Below are positions 22,331 through 36,094 of a stretch of DNA of 64,000 nt, piece by piece (the stretch's first letter is position 1; each line of letters starts with the position of its first letter). The DNA comes from Pyrenophora tritici-repentis (Eukaryota > Ascomycota > Dothideomycetes > Pleosporales > Pleosporaceae), in contig NC_089393.1 of NCBI RefSeq assembly GCF_003171515.1, forward strand, positions 1,674,001 through 1,738,000. The letters are read 5' to 3'. Below the pieces are notes generated by a model. The model saw nothing but the letters and a program-made list of their open reading frames with translations, was not told where the DNA came from and ran no database searches. The position numbers and the translations under genes are program-made.

Positions 22331-23786
22331 ATGCCGCCAAAACGAAAGCGAAGCAACACCCTATCCTCGGTCAAGAACGACGCCATGGACACCGTACAAC
22401 CCTCCTCGCGCGATGCATCTGACGAGGGCGCCGAGGACCCTGTTCTCCAGAAAGTCGCGTCCAAGAAGGAGCGACAGGCCGATGCCAATGCCAATGCCAA
22501 TGGTACCACTAAGCGGGTGCGCGTTGCAGACCCGCACAGCCATGAGAGCGAAGAGGATGAGCGGGCAAGTAAGAAGAGCCGACGCACATCATCTATTGCC
22601 GGCGACGAGCATGGCGAGGGCGGCGAGGCGGGATCCATGCGCATGGAGCCCCCTCCCAAGGCTGGCCTAGTCGACCCTGTAGGATACAAGACGAATCCTC
22701 CGCCACAGGGACGGCCGGTCAGAATATACGCAGATGGTGTTTTTGACCTCTTCCACATTGGACATATGCGTGCGCTCCAGCAGGCGAAGACGGCATTCCC
22801 AGACGTCCATCTCGTTGTCGGCGTGACGGGAAACAAGGAGACACACAAGAGGAAGGGTCTTACTGTCTTGTCGGCAAGGGAGCGCGCCGAGAGTGTACGC
22901 CATTGCAAATGGGTCGACGAAGTTATCGAGGACTGCCCGTGGATCGTCACTGCCGAGTTTCTTTTGAAACACAACATCGACTACGTTGCTCACGACGACC
23001 TTCCCTATGGCGCCGACGAGGGCGACGACATCTACGGTCCCATCAAGGAGCGAGGCATGTTCCTCGTCACCCAAAGAACTGAGGGGTTGAGCACAACTGG
23101 TATCATTACCAAGCAAGTATACCTCTAATAGCTGCAGGCGCACTACTAACAAATCACAGGATCGTACGCGACTACGACCAATACATTGACCGTCAACTTA
23201 AGCGCGGAACTTCGCGCAAGGAACTCAACGTGTCGTGGCTGAAGAAGAACGAGCTCGACGTCAGGCGTACAATGGCCGAGCTTCGCGACAGCATCAAAGC
23301 CAACTGGACAACAACCGGCCAAGAGCTCAGCAAAGACTTCCGCCAATTCTGGCAATCAAGTCGTCCAGCAAGCCCGGCCCGGACACCAACACGGGAGCAC
23401 ACGCAAGCCGAAGCCATGGACGTATCCACAACCGCTCGATCCCCGTCGGCTATATCGCGACTCAGCCACCTTGATATCCCGCGCGCACAAAACAACACGC
23501 GAGAATCATCAGAGTTCGCTGCTGGTTACAATTTGGGTTTGATCGGCGGTGTACGATCATGGGTACGTAACTCACAAGAACCGTTTGACCTCAAGCTGTG
23601 TACTAACACTCACTGTAGATGGCACGCAGTCGCCGCAACCTAAACGACAGCAGACCCCAAAGTCCCATTGACGACAGCTCCGACGAACAAGAAGGTGCCC
23701 GCAGTCCACGGGAAGCGCCGCGTGGCCGCACAGGCCAACAAACAAAGAGCGACTCTGCTGCCGCTGCTAAGGACACGGTAGCTTAG
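22331..23786 (+). CDS. PCT1: Choline-phosphate cytidylyltransferase
   Basis: Converts phosphocholine and CTP to CDP-choline, the rate-setting step of the Kennedy pathway for phosphatidylcholine. Exons are 22331-23112, 23160-23562 and 23619-23786, 450 aa. A basic, nuclear-signal-like N-terminus (PPKRKR) and an Ala-Asn repeat precede the catalytic domain from about 131 ([19 protein letters not shown], with the HxGH motif). The [13 protein letters not shown] signature and a membrane-binding helix region follow. Intron 1 is non-canonical: only a GC donor (AA|GCAAGT at 23113) keeps the conserved sequence [11 protein letters not shown] in frame. The downstream GT at 23117 would break the frame. The C-terminus is Ser/Pro-rich with likely phosphorylation sites ([11 protein letters not shown]). 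Confidence 0.95.
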
Positions 23787-26700
23787 GAGGCTGCGTTGAT
23801 GGCGGGATGTTTGTATTAAAAAGAAAGAAAAGAACAAGAAGTTGAACCCTTCTTCTTTTTTTCGTTATGTTTTCTAACGTCAGCACGACGACAACTTTTT
23901 AACCTAATTTGATAATCGAAACCTTTGCGCGCGTGGCTATTTGATATTCTTCTTCTTCAGTCGATGAAAAGCATTTTCGTTGCGTGTGTATGTGGTACAA
24001 CGGGACCGGAAGCGCGGCAACCGTGTTCGTCCTTTTTTTTTGCGCTTTGTGACGCCTGAGGGCAGCAGCAGCAGCAACAACACGTTTGTGTGACTTTGAT
24101 ACTTGACACGTGGCTGGGTTGATGTGGGTTCGTTTGATGGTTACACGGTTCATGTGTAGTCGGTCTCTCTCCACTTGTCGCTTTTCCTGGTCTGAGCACC
24201 TTCCGCTGTCACGAACAGCCTTGCTGATACTCTACAAATGCCGTTGCCAATTATATACTTTGGATTTCCCCGCCGCTCCGTCTGCTCGGGGCTGTGTAGG
24301 AGTGAAGAGGACTCCATTATTTGGAATCTGGGGTATTTGCATTTGGGTTTGCGAAGGAGGGCAAACGAATGGTTGTTGTTGGAGTGGAGTGGAGTAGAGT
24401 GAACTGGATGGCTGCGTGTGCGTGTGCGTGCTTGTTGGACGGACAGACGGCCAAACTGGGTGTGATTGAACGGGTTGACGGAGCGGAGAGGCATTGCTGG
24501 GAGTGAATGGGTGAGGGATGGGTGAGGTGGTGGATTGTTGGCTTGTTGGCTTGTTGGCTTGTTGGCTTGGGGAGGGATATGTAAGAGGCATTGGGTTAGT
24601 TTTGCGGAGCTTAAGATCTACTACGACACTCAGGAAATCTAATCTGGAAATACGAAAATACTTGATTCTTTATTTCCAACACTACCACCAACGAAACTCA
24701 CATCACAACACAACATGTGTATAGTCCTCTTCACAACCTCCCGCTGCGCCTGTCCCCCTACACCAACATATCCCTACCTACGTCTCTGCGCCGTCGCAAA
24801 ACAACAACAATCACAAGAGCAACACCCTCAGGCCTGTCCTCCAGGCCGCAGATTGAGTCATGTGGTTGCGTTGAGGGGCGAGTGTGCGTGGTGTAGACAG
24901 TGTAAGAGGGAGAGGGCAAGGGAGGAGAGGAGGGAGAGGGGGAGAGGTGTTATGGTTGCTAGAGGGGTGGAGGAGAGGAGTGGGGGTTGGGTGGGAAATG
25001 GGGAAGGGGGAGGTTTGTGAGATGGTAGCGGGCGGTACGAGAGGGATAGGACAGTGAGGCTGGAAGGAACCAGCTGACCATTATCATTTTCGGAAAAAGA
25101 GAAGCCAGGGTGCTCAAGTCGTCGGAAAGCGCACTGCGTCATTGGATACCATATTGAATGTAATTATCGTCCAATTAGGAAGACCAACCCATCCTCTTTA
25201 TGCAAAGCAACGGGCGTGGAGAAGAGCGGCCCGTGTTGCAAAATGCCCTTTGCATGCACGTTTGATCGCGGCCTTGGGTTGTCATACCTCTTACAGCTTG
25301 GCGTCAAAGTGTTTCCGTCGCATTGATTTTATAGAGTAATGCTTGGGCAAGACGGAAACAAGGCCAAGATGGATGACAAGTCTCGACCCTTTGGAATTCA
25401 AAGCGTTGCTGTTGTACTCTGTTGCAGATTGAATGGGATGAATGAAGCGGCTGCCTTGCCTTGCCGGACGTGGCTGCCGTGTGAGGAAGGAGAGTTTGAG
25501 TTTGATGGGGTCATGTGATATTGCCACTTACTAACATCAATCAAGGTGGATCGTCGCTGCTTTGATGTTACGACTGGAACCTTGCGAGGAACTTTGAACT
25601 ACCGATCAGCTCTAGTATTTGTAAGGGATGACTTGCAGATAACTTGCAGCTTGCAGGCGTTCCTGCCACGCGAAGGGAACCGGTGCAAATTTAGGGAACT
25701 TGGGTCATGTGACACGGCACCTTCCCCGGTAGAGGATCGTCGTCCCTGCCTCACTTGCCAGTGGGTACGCGTTCATTCTGCAAGTCATGGAGTCGTCTAC
25801 TGATATGATATGTGGTTGATGTGCTGGTCCTACTGCTTTGCAAACATTACAGCCAGCGACTAGGCGTGGATATGAGTAGGTAATATGGGGCACTCTCCGC
25901 TTCTTTTCTACTCCCTGACTCTGGTTTCGTAGCGTATACTGGCCGGGGCTGTCCCTACTAGTAACCCGGTCGCCCCGTAGCCTACTCATCCAAGCTTATC
26001 TGTCAGGCCATGAGAGGCTGCTCTGCCATTCCAGCCTGCGCTCGATCTACATAGGCGATGCAACCAGACCTGTGTCTTACAATACAACAAGTGGTTCTCG
26101 ATGAGATTTGATGCTCGAGTCCTCGGCTATTCGTCGGCGCCGCCAGGCTCAGAGGTGAGGCGGGCGCGTTTCAGTGGCAGCACGCGCAACAATACTCGCA
26201 CTCACACTGGTTCGCGCGCTGTTCGATTCATGACGGCTCCTGAGCCAAGTAAGGGAACTGTACCGCGATAGTATGTGCGATAGTATGACGCACCACCCAC
26301 GGACACCAAGTGCAACGCGTCTTCTCGCCATCTGCTAGTTACTGTGGCCATCCGCCGGTCCCCGACGACCATAACAAGGCTGCGTCTGACGAGGCTCGAC
26401 CGGTCAGTTGCGCGGGTCCAAGGTCCAAGATCCAAGACCGAGGACAAGACCAAGGACATTGTTGACGCAGCACCGGATTTCCTTTTGGTCGTATCGTGGT
26501 TGGAACGCAGACGCTCGCCCTGGAATCGCAAAAGTGAGGCGGTCGTGATGCGCTCGCCCACGCGCCAACCAATCAGCATCCGCCCCATCCGGTCTCGGCT
26601 TGCAGGCCTGCACATCTGCTGCACTGCTGCATCGTTTCTCTCCCTCACCACTTCCGTCGCCTACAGTGTTTGACGGCCGTCGAGACACGCGCTACCGCGG

Positions 26701-27638
26701 CTCCACGGCTGGCGTCCTGACACCCACGGCGAGCAAGGTTGCCGCTGACTAGCGGTGAGGGTGCTGGGATCAGGTGCATTGCAGCTTCACGCTTCACACT
26801 CAGCACACATGTCCCAAGTCACCGTTACGGAACGCCCTAACGCCGTCGGCCGTTCTATGGCGATCGCCTCGACGTCCCAGACTCTTGGTTTGCACATTTA
26901 AGATATGGTCAGAGCATAATCACAGACGTAGTCTGTGCCCTCTCTTTTAAACAAGAATGCAAGGGCTCCCGCCCTGCACTCAGCCTCCAGATCGCAAAAC
27001 CTACCCCTAACGATACAAACGCTGTTTGAATTGCGCAGCATCACCTTGCTGCTCTTGCACGCCTTGCCGCTGCCTGACCACTACTCAAACAAGTAGTACT
27101 ACCCTTCCTGTCTGTCTCTCTGCTTTCTGCTCTTTTCCGCGCTGTTCCACTTTGCTTTTCTGGCAAAGTGGCTTTCGTCCGAAGCCGTCTCTTCAGGCTT
27201 CCGCAAACGTCCTTGTTCTGCATTCATCACGAATGCCACCTTGTCCTCTCTTGCTATGTTAAACCCTTTTACGCCCTGATCCTGCATATACCCATCTACT
27301 ACCATCCAAGTGGGCACATGCCAAAAAGGTACGACTTGTTCAAGCACGATCCCGTTAATGCTGCGGCTTCGTGCTTGCCTGACTCGGAAGCTATTTCGTT
27401 CGTTCCAGCAGCCACCCGTGGCTTCGTCAAACAACCCATGAACACGTTACCAGCTTGCGTCTTACAAACGGCACTGTTTGAAGGCTAACGATTGGTAGTC
27501 AGCGCTTGTAGCAACTCTATGCGCCTTTCTTGAGCACTCGCTTCCCCCCCGGCTTTATCATCAGTACTGCGCATACTACTCACGCGCTCACCACGATCCC
27601 GCTTCATCCGTCACCGTGCATCTGCACTACGTCAGCTC
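23787..27638. other. Long gene-empty region with simple repeats
   Basis: Nearly 3.9 kb without a supported gene. It includes four to five tandem 9-bp units (GCTTGTTGG) near 24538-24572 and a strongly purine-rich tract at about 24898-25020. Open frames here are shadows of these low-complexity tracts. The right end is pyrimidine-rich and is probably the long promoter/leader of the SOK1-like gene. Confidence 0.5.
24536..24573 (+). repeat. 9-bp tandem repeat (GCTTGTTGG)
   Basis: About four perfect adjoining copies of a 9-bp unit, ending in GCTTGGGG. No gene overlaps it. Confidence 0.85.
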
Positions 27639-29755
27639 ATGAGAACTCGGCCCTCCATGCAGAAGAACTGCGGTAGCATTCGCCGGCAGGCAAAGATGGG
27701 TGCCCAAACGCCAAAGACCGCTGCCACCACTACGTCGTACGCGCCTGATCACTGTTATGCTTCACGGTCGGGCCCCATGGAAGTAGATGACAGTCATTCT
27801 TCTGCTTCATCATGGCACAATTCACTCACAGCCGCAGAAGGACATGCAAACAAGGAAAGGGATTGTACCGCACAGGGAACCAGGCATGCCTGGACTGACG
27901 TCGCATCACGGCATGCAACCTCACCTTCGGCGATACCAATGTACCACTCGACTATTCCAGAGGAGCTCGTGGGACTGCTCAGAGTCATGATTAGGGAACG
28001 CTCGGCTGAGATGATGGAAGACAATGTGCCATCAACCGAAGAGCTCGCGGAGCAGTTTCTAGAAGCAGTCGACACGCCACCAGTCACCAAACAGTCATTG
28101 AGCGAGCTCGATATCCAGAGCATCATCACCAACATGAAATTACGGCATGACGTCAACTTTGACCGGGATCTCAGCTTTAGACCAAACGTGGATGGCATCA
28201 AAGGGCAAGAAAAGGAACGGGCGGCTGAGAAGTACTGGACAGCGTTGATCGCCGAGCTTGAATTGTACAACCGACTGTTCCAAGGGACACCAGCAATCCC
28301 GCAAGCCCGGGTTGAGGTTCTCACTCCCCACGCGCAACGGCGCATACCACTTTTGTTTCAAACGGTCCGAGATGTTTTAAAGAGCCTGGTTCCTGAACGC
28401 GACCATGCAAGGGTAGATGAGCATCTCGATATCCCGATGCTGATGCAAGCCATCGAGCGAGGAGTCTGTGACTTTGTTCGACTGGCGGAGTGGATGGCAC
28501 AACTACTAAAGGAGCATTGCGCTCCGATGCGGGATGCCATGGTTGATAACATGGTCGTCCTTATGAAGCAAGGTGCGGCTCAACATAGATCTTGGAAGAT
28601 TGTCTTCGGTCTGAAGGAGCTCTTCGGCGTCTTGGAGGCTATGAAACTTGTAAGTTTGCTGCAAGTGTAAACATCACATACGCTAACAGTACGTAGGATG
28701 TCGCAAATCATCAAATACGGAACCTGAAGACGCTCTTGATTGAAGATACGGTCAACTTCGAGAAGCACTATCATTTGGACCGACTGGTTAACGGCAGGGC
28801 GAGAGTCAACGTTAACACCGCACAACAGTGGTTCACAGATGCAGTCGAGGCGTTCGGCCCAGAGTGCTCCCCACGACCACGGGGCGGACCGTGCTTTCAG
28901 CTTGAAGTCTTCACCCGCGCTGTCGTAGCTATTACCTTCGGTAGAGATGGACGGAGCGAGTTTCCCGACACCTTCTTCCTTGATCAGGACCGACTACGGG
29001 CTCTCAAGGCTGAAGTCGGTGATCTCGTCATGTTTGAAGTTTGCATGGAGATGTACATCGCACTGGCAAGACAATTTGGGTACTCAGGCCATGTATCCCT
29101 TGCAATCGGACAACAACTTCGTGTTGCCCTCTCCGCTATCATGGGTGAGGCTGCTGGTCGTGGTCCACAACAATGGGTGGTGAACTCTGAAGCACTTTCC
29201 TTGGAGATTATGCGACAGGCTTCGCGTCTCGCCGGGATATCATCCGACTACAGCTTCGACCGCATGGCTGACGCCAACCAAAACCTTCGCGTCCTCTTCA
29301 TGCACAGGTCAGCTTACCATGCAGGACGCCTCGAGGCTACTCTACTACCACAAATTCTCGCTAATGTCGACCGGCACGGTTCTTCATCGCCTGTTGATCT
29401 CTTTACCAATCTCGTCTCCCTATCTCCTTCAATGCCACCCCTACCTACCCTTTCGCGACCCGGCATCACCGATACGTTTGCGTTCGCTCACTTACATCCC
29501 GAGACCGCCAAGTTGGCCGACCTGGCCAACCGCATCACGCACATCACCCTTCTTCACTGGCGCGTGTGGGGTCCAATCGCATACATTCAGGATGACGAAT
29601 CGCAAAACGCGCGGGGGGACTCAGCCTCAATCCCCCTGCCACGACAGCCAGCCGGCAACACCGAGCAGGAAGCTTCCGTCCCGGCAAGCATGCGCACCGG
29701 TGAACCACTAGAACCTGGTCAAGAGCCGCATGTGCGACACCACTCCCTCCAATGA
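27639..29755 (+). CDS. SOK1: T-complex 11 family protein (Sok1-like)
   Basis: Tcp11-domain protein; the yeast member Sok1 suppresses loss of cAMP-dependent kinase activity, and the family is linked to cAMP signalling. Exons are 27639-28649 and 28697-29755, 689 aa, joined by a 47-nt phase-0 intron between EAMKL and DVANHQIRNL. The first 100 residues are low-complexity. The helical Tcp11 domain runs from about 105 to the end (IPEELVGLLRVMIRERSAEM, LDIPMLMQAIERGVCDFVRL, ENFEKHYHLDRL-type segments). The C-terminal 60 residues are polar and probably disordered. The start could be the second Met (MQKNCG) or the third (MGAQTPK). The biochemical function of the domain is unknown. Confidence 0.88.
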
Positions 29756-31182
29756 TCGTAATTGGAATTTTATGCCTTTTCTCGGATTTTTCATACGGCG
29801 CTCTTAGGGAACTATACTCTCGGATGAATGATATACACCTGGCGCAAACAACGGTTTCTTTTCCTCTGTTTTATTACTACGATACCACTTACCCACCTTT
29901 TACGAAGAGGCGCATTTTGGCGCAAACACAACCGACAACATAGATATACGTTTTGTAATAGATTCTTCGAGAGGAACCTGATTCACCCCACCCCTTTTTT
30001 TTTCTTTGCCGTTATTGGGATGCTGTGGCATTCGCGGGTTGTGTGCTCTTTCTGATGGAAAATTGTATGTATGTTTATGAGACGGGAAACGGGAATGAAG
30101 TATCTTGTATAAATATTGAGATTTGTTCTTCCTCTACTGCTGTCCTCACGGGATGTCATGTTGTGTGCCGTGATTGTGTTTTTTCATTTGCTCGAGTTTG
30201 CAACGTAGGAGCCTGAGACTCGGGGAGAATATAGCGATAGAAGCTGGACAGGCAGTTGAATGTTTGATTGCGCAGTTGTTGTGTTGCAAAGTCGTTAGCG
30301 CCAGAGGAGCCGTTCATTGCTGCGCCACATCTGGTGTCTTCGCCACGTCATTGAAAATCTCCTTCATGGCTGCCTTGCCGATTAGTTCCACAACCACAGC
30401 GTAGCAACGGCCCAAGAACCAGATCCAAAGACATCATTACTGTATCCGAATCTTGACTCATCTCTTAGTGTCTGTTTTTCGCCGGCTCCGAATACTGCAT
30501 GTACTGCCTTCCTATTACTCACAAGCCGTTGCTCAACAATCACAGCAGCACCAACACCGGTCTGTCTGTATCAATTAGGCGCCCTTCGCGCGGCGTAAAA
30601 TAAACAAAACGAAATATGCCAAGGATTGCCGCCCTTTAGACCCCGCGCGTGTGCTGCCTCTAAGCGGCAAGATGTAAGATGGTGTTTTCATTTCGATACT
30701 GCATGAGGCTACTGCCCTTGCTGCCTACCGGTACTCCACCTTTTCCATGCGCGAGCCGCATATGCGCCTCCAGATCATCTGGCAAAGCAGAGCATCATGC
30801 TGTGCAACACAGTACCTGAGTGGGCATTTAGACGATATAGCACAGCCACTTTTGTTAGCTCAGGCTCCCACCGCCCTTTTTCTCTACGTGCAGGGTCTTG
30901 GTAAGAGGGCCTCAGGTGAGAGATAATGACTAGATATATATCAGGGTAAAATCCGCTTCACTTTGGGTTTTGACTCACAATCTTGTCTCTTGTCGCTTGG
31001 CTCTGCAAACTGCTTTTCACTGCTTTGCCACCTGTCTCTCGCTGCATCACGTGTCGAATGAAGCCTTGGCTCAATTGGATATCAGCCTTGGTTCCCAACA
31101 ACAATTTCGCTACACACTGGACTACATCTCTTCAGCGCCCCTTCTTAGAACGTCTTGTACTGCAAGCGAACCCTCGGTTACG
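29756..31182. other. Intergenic region
   Basis: 3' UTR of the SOK1-like gene and promoter/leader of the BCS1-like gene. An in-frame extension upstream of 31183 (from 30970) is open but its composition looks non-coding. Confidence 0.5.
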
Positions 31183-33123
31183 ATGGCCATCAAGGAGGAT
31201 CTCGAAGGCATGTTACCCCCAGGCCTCGCAGATGCGGCCCTGAACATACCTGGTCTTGGTGCCGTCCTTCAGCTCTTCCTCAACAAGCTCGGATTCGACG
31301 TCGGGAGTACGATGTCATTGTACCTCCTATTGTTCGGACTTTGGCAAGGAGCGCAGTACATGTATGGTCTGGGACACAGTTATCTGTTGGATCACGGTAC
31401 TGCGGCCATTCGCATCAATGACGATGATGATTTGTATGCTCACTTCATCTCCTGGATATCGGCACAGCGTATGACGGCAATCAGCCGGGATCTAGTAGCT
31501 TCTTCGAGAAAGCCGAAAGCCCGTTCTGACGACAGTGATGACGGGGACTCAGATGAGGAAGATGACGATGAGGCTCTCGGTGAGTCTGGTATCTTCAATT
31601 ACGACAAATGGACTGGCACGAACCCGGTGTACTACGAGCCCAATCTCGGTGACGACAGCTTCACCCATGACGGCCACTATTTTCAGTTCAAAAAAGATTC
31701 CCAGGAGAACAAATATGCGGAGCGGATCGACTACTTCATTGTTATACGCTGCATGGGGCGTAGCACACAGCCCATCAAGAACCTGATCGCTCATGTAAAG
31801 GAGTGGTCGGCAAACAGAACCAAAACCGTCACCAACATCCATCGGGCTGATGCACGGCATGGAGGTTACTGGGAGTGTCAAGCCCAACGTCCCTCGCGAC
31901 CCATCAGTACGGTCACTCTGGATATCTCGCAAAAGGAGCGGATCATCGCAGACATCAACGAATATCTCCACCCAGCTACTGCGCGGTGGTATGCAGCACG
32001 AGGCATTCCACACAGACGAGGGTACCTTTTCCACGGGCCTCCGGGCACTGGCAAGACGTCGTTGAGCTTCGCGCTAGCCGGTGTGTTTGGATTGAGAGTC
32101 TACTGTGCCTCATTGAGTGAGCGTAACATGGGAGAATCTGACCTTGCGTCTCTGTTCAGCATGCTTCCGAGTCGGTGTATCGTCCTCTTGGAAGATATCG
32201 ACTCGGCCGGTATCCAGCGAGACAAGGGCGTTACAGCCGCAGAGCCTGAATCTGAGACAGAATCTGTATCTGATGCTGTAGCAGAGACTGAACCGCCACT
32301 ATCAGAGCAACACCCTCAGCAGGAAGACAAGTCGGACAAGAAAGCCGACGACATGATCAAAATCGAAAAGAACAAGTCCTTCCGCCGCAAACTCACCCAA
32401 TCCCTCCGCACCCGCAAAACCCCAAAGACAGACAGCGAAACAACAACCCTGGTCTCGACAAAAGACGAAATCCCCGCTTCCCCAACCACACAGCAACAAC
32501 AGCCCCAACAGACCCCAAGCATCCAAACCAAAACCTCCACCCCCAGCCCTCCCCCCGAGCCCCCAAGCGAAGATACAAAATCCAAAATTTCCCTCGCCGG
32601 CCTCCTCAACATCATCGACGGCGCCGCCTCAAACGAAGGCCGCGTCCTAATCATGACGACAAACTACCCCGAGAAATTAGACTCTGCCCTCATCCGGCCC
32701 GGCCGCGTAGACTTGCAAATCAAATTCACACTAGCGACCCGCGAGCAGATGCAGGAGATATTCCGCCGCATGTACAGTAATGACGCGGATGTTGTTATGA
32801 AACCTAAGAATACGAACAAGACACCTACTGCTGCTGGAGTAAAGAAGAAGAAACAACAGCATGCGAGTAAAGCCGGTGTTGCGGGCGGTATTACAGTGCC
32901 ATTGCGACCTAGTTTCGTGACATTAGATCCGAAGAGGTTGAACGCCATGGCGAAGCAGTTTGCGGAGAGTTTGCCAGAGGATACGTTTTCGCCCGCGGAG
33001 ATTCAGGGGTATTTGCTTATGCGCAAGACGGATCCTGAGGGGGCGTTGAGTGGGGTGCAGGAGTGGAAGGAGGCGTTGATGGAGGCGAAGAAGAAGGGGA
33101 AGAAGGTTGTTGAGATCAAGTAA
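31183..33123 (+). CDS. BCS1-like mitochondrial AAA ATPase
   Basis: Membrane-anchored AAA protein of the Bcs1 family; Bcs1 itself translocates the folded Rieske Fe-S protein into complex III. Single exon, 646 aa from ATG 31183. One N-terminal transmembrane segment is near residue 43 (MSLYLLLFGLWQGAQYMY). The BCS1 N-terminal domain follows and contains an acidic insert (about 110-128). Walker A is GPPGTGKTS (about 285), Walker B IVLLEDID (about 332), and the sensor/Arg region LIMTTNYPEKLDSALIRPGR (about 489). A polar insert of about 115 residues separates Walker B from the sensor region. Such inserted, divergent paralogues are common in filamentous ascomycetes, so I do not assign the Bcs1 function itself. 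A longer form starting at 30970 is less likely. Confidence 0.92.
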   Translation: MAIKEDLEGMLPPGLADAALNIPGLGAVLQLFLNKLGFDVGSTMSLYLLLFGLWQGAQYMYGLGHSYLLDHGTAAIRINDDDDLYAHFISWISAQRMTAISRDLVASSRKPKARSDDSDDGDSDEEDDDEALGESGIFNYDKWTGTNPVYYEPNLGDDSFTHDGHYFQFKKDSQENKYAERIDYFIVIRCMGRSTQPIKNLIAHVKEWSANRTKTVTNIHRADARHGGYWECQAQRPSRPISTVTLDISQKERIIADINEYLHPATARWYAARGIPHRRGYLFHGPPGTGKTSLSFALAGVFGLRVYCASLSERNMGESDLASLFSMLPSRCIVLLEDIDSAGIQRDKGVTAAEPESETESVSDAVAETEPPLSEQHPQQEDKSDKKADDMIKIEKNKSFRRKLTQSLRTRKTPKTDSETTTLVSTKDEIPASPTTQQQQPQQTPSIQTKTSTPSPPPEPPSEDTKSKISLAGLLNIIDGAASNEGRVLIMTTNYPEKLDSALIRPGRVDLQIKFTLATREQMQEIFRRMYSNDADVVMKPKNTNKTPTAAGVKKKKQQHASKAGVAGGITVPLRPSFVTLDPKRLNAMAKQFAESLPEDTFSPAEIQGYLLMRKTDPEGALSGVQEWKEALMEAKKKGKKVVEIK

Positions 33124-33449
33124 AGCGTATTGTGTTTTTTGGGCGTTGTTCATGTTGGCTTGGGAAAATTTTGGGGTGCATGGGTGGCGTTTTAGAGGGT
33201 TTCACTGGAGTGTAGATGGTGGATAGGTTTTGGATGTTAGGTGGCCATGAATGGATTGCTAGTCATATACCCTGGGTGAGTTGAGTTGATATGAAAGGAT
33301 AATTCACGAGGAATCTACAAACATGTCTTGAATTGATCTATGTAATTGAATATACTCAACACTTTTGATTCATGGATATGACTAGCTTGGATATTGAACG
33401 CCCTAACGCCGCCTCTATCATAATACAATCATAACAACACCCCATCCGT
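33124..33449. other. Convergent 3' intergenic region
   Basis: Lies between the convergent BCS1-like and HEM2 genes. No gene is seen. Confidence 0.5.
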
Positions 33450-34639
<1,190 letters not shown>

Positions 34640-36094
34640 GGCTGCCGAAAGGGTGTATCGATTTTGAGAATTGGTGAGAGGGAAAAGAAACAAAAGATAC
34701 CGTTTTGGAAGAGGAAGGGAAATGCCGCTGACGTTGCCGGACCCTCGAACTAAAAGGTGGCGTAGCCGAGGGTGTCAAGGTTAAGTTTCAGTCGGACGAC
34801 GGCGGGCGAACGAGCAATTGGATCGACGGGATTGTCAGAATCAACGACTTCTAGAGACCGAGTTTGGAAAGAAGACGAGGAAGAAGCAGTTCAAATTCTC
34901 TGGGCTCAGCTCTTGAGCATGTGGCGAAACTATTCGCGAATGTCCATCGCCGGGTCCAATGACAGGCCGGACATTACCGGAAAGCAGATGTGGTTAGCGT
35001 CTCAGCAGCGTTAGTCAGCTTGGATACTGATGCGGACGAGGATGCGTCAAGCCGCATCACCCCAACCTCAACACACTGCCATGGCAATTTAATATGGCTC
35101 TCGATCCATTGGGCTTTGAGCACCAGGGCAGCTGCTCTCACAACTACTACATCAGACCCTGAAAACCTATCAACGGCCAAATGCGATGGCTCATACACCT
35201 TCCACTGCTTCCTACCAGGCGCATGCCACCGACCCGTTTCGACTACTTTTCCTCTTCCAGCCATACGGGACTACTGCCACCCGTTGGAACTACTAATCAA
35301 GCCTGTCTCTTGCTGCCGCTCGATGAATAGGGCATTATTGCGCGTACGTGGCGCCCGCGGAACCGACGATGAGGAATGAGATACCGATTACAAGTGCTGC
35401 CCCACAAGGGATTATCCCTCGCATCGGCGCAAAAATAAATACCATGATGAGGACCGACTTTGGCATTTTTCTTTTCTTTTCTTTTTGATCAGCTTTCTCG
35501 TCAACGCGGTTGGATGAGGGGTAAACAAGGGTCTTTTCTGACCAATTAGACTGGCTGTCTTGCGATAGCACGTCATTTAGCGACACGAAGGTCGGCGTTC
35601 AGCTCGCGTAGCGTTGATAGGTATATGGATATGGATATGCGCTTTTCTTTTGATGTCTCACATCCTGCCAGAATCAGTACGAACTCAGTCTCCCAAAAGC
35701 AACAAGATCTCCCATTCCTCTTCTCTCCGACTAATGTTTGCTGAATTTCAGGGGGGGGGGCTTTGGTCCAACCAAACTTCACCATCATGGCCGTGGCTTT
35801 CATCCCGTCAGACCCTGCTACGGACCGGAAGCCACCCTTGGTCCCGCGTAAGTTTGTGGGGAGTGTTCACATCTTGTGTGGTGGTCTCGTTGCTCATTCT
35901 GGTGGCATTTCTGATGGTGGCGCCAACGCGGGGCAGCGACGCGTAGACCGTGCGGCATGCGCGGGCAACACAGCATGAAGCGTGTATTTTATATTTTTTT
36001 ATAAAGACAGCACAGTGCCTACACAGTCATGCAGATTGCCGCTGCTTCCCATTCTTCGCCATACGGTTCTTGATATACTGTTCAGTCGTCAGCC
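34640..36094. other. Intergenic region
   Basis: About 1.45 kb between divergent genes. It contains a run of ten or more G near 35751. A short hydrophobic minus-strand frame (35335-35586) has no ATG near its start and is not called. Confidence 0.45.

Noticed and set aside
21628..22422. 264-codon frame between CIA1 and PCT1
   Set aside because: Overlaps the ends of both certain genes in another frame and has no motif.
35335..35586. Hydrophobic minus-strand frame that looks like a small membrane protein
   Set aside because: No ATG near its beginning (opens with GTG after a stop), the first Met leaves only about 43 residues, and no splice partner was found.
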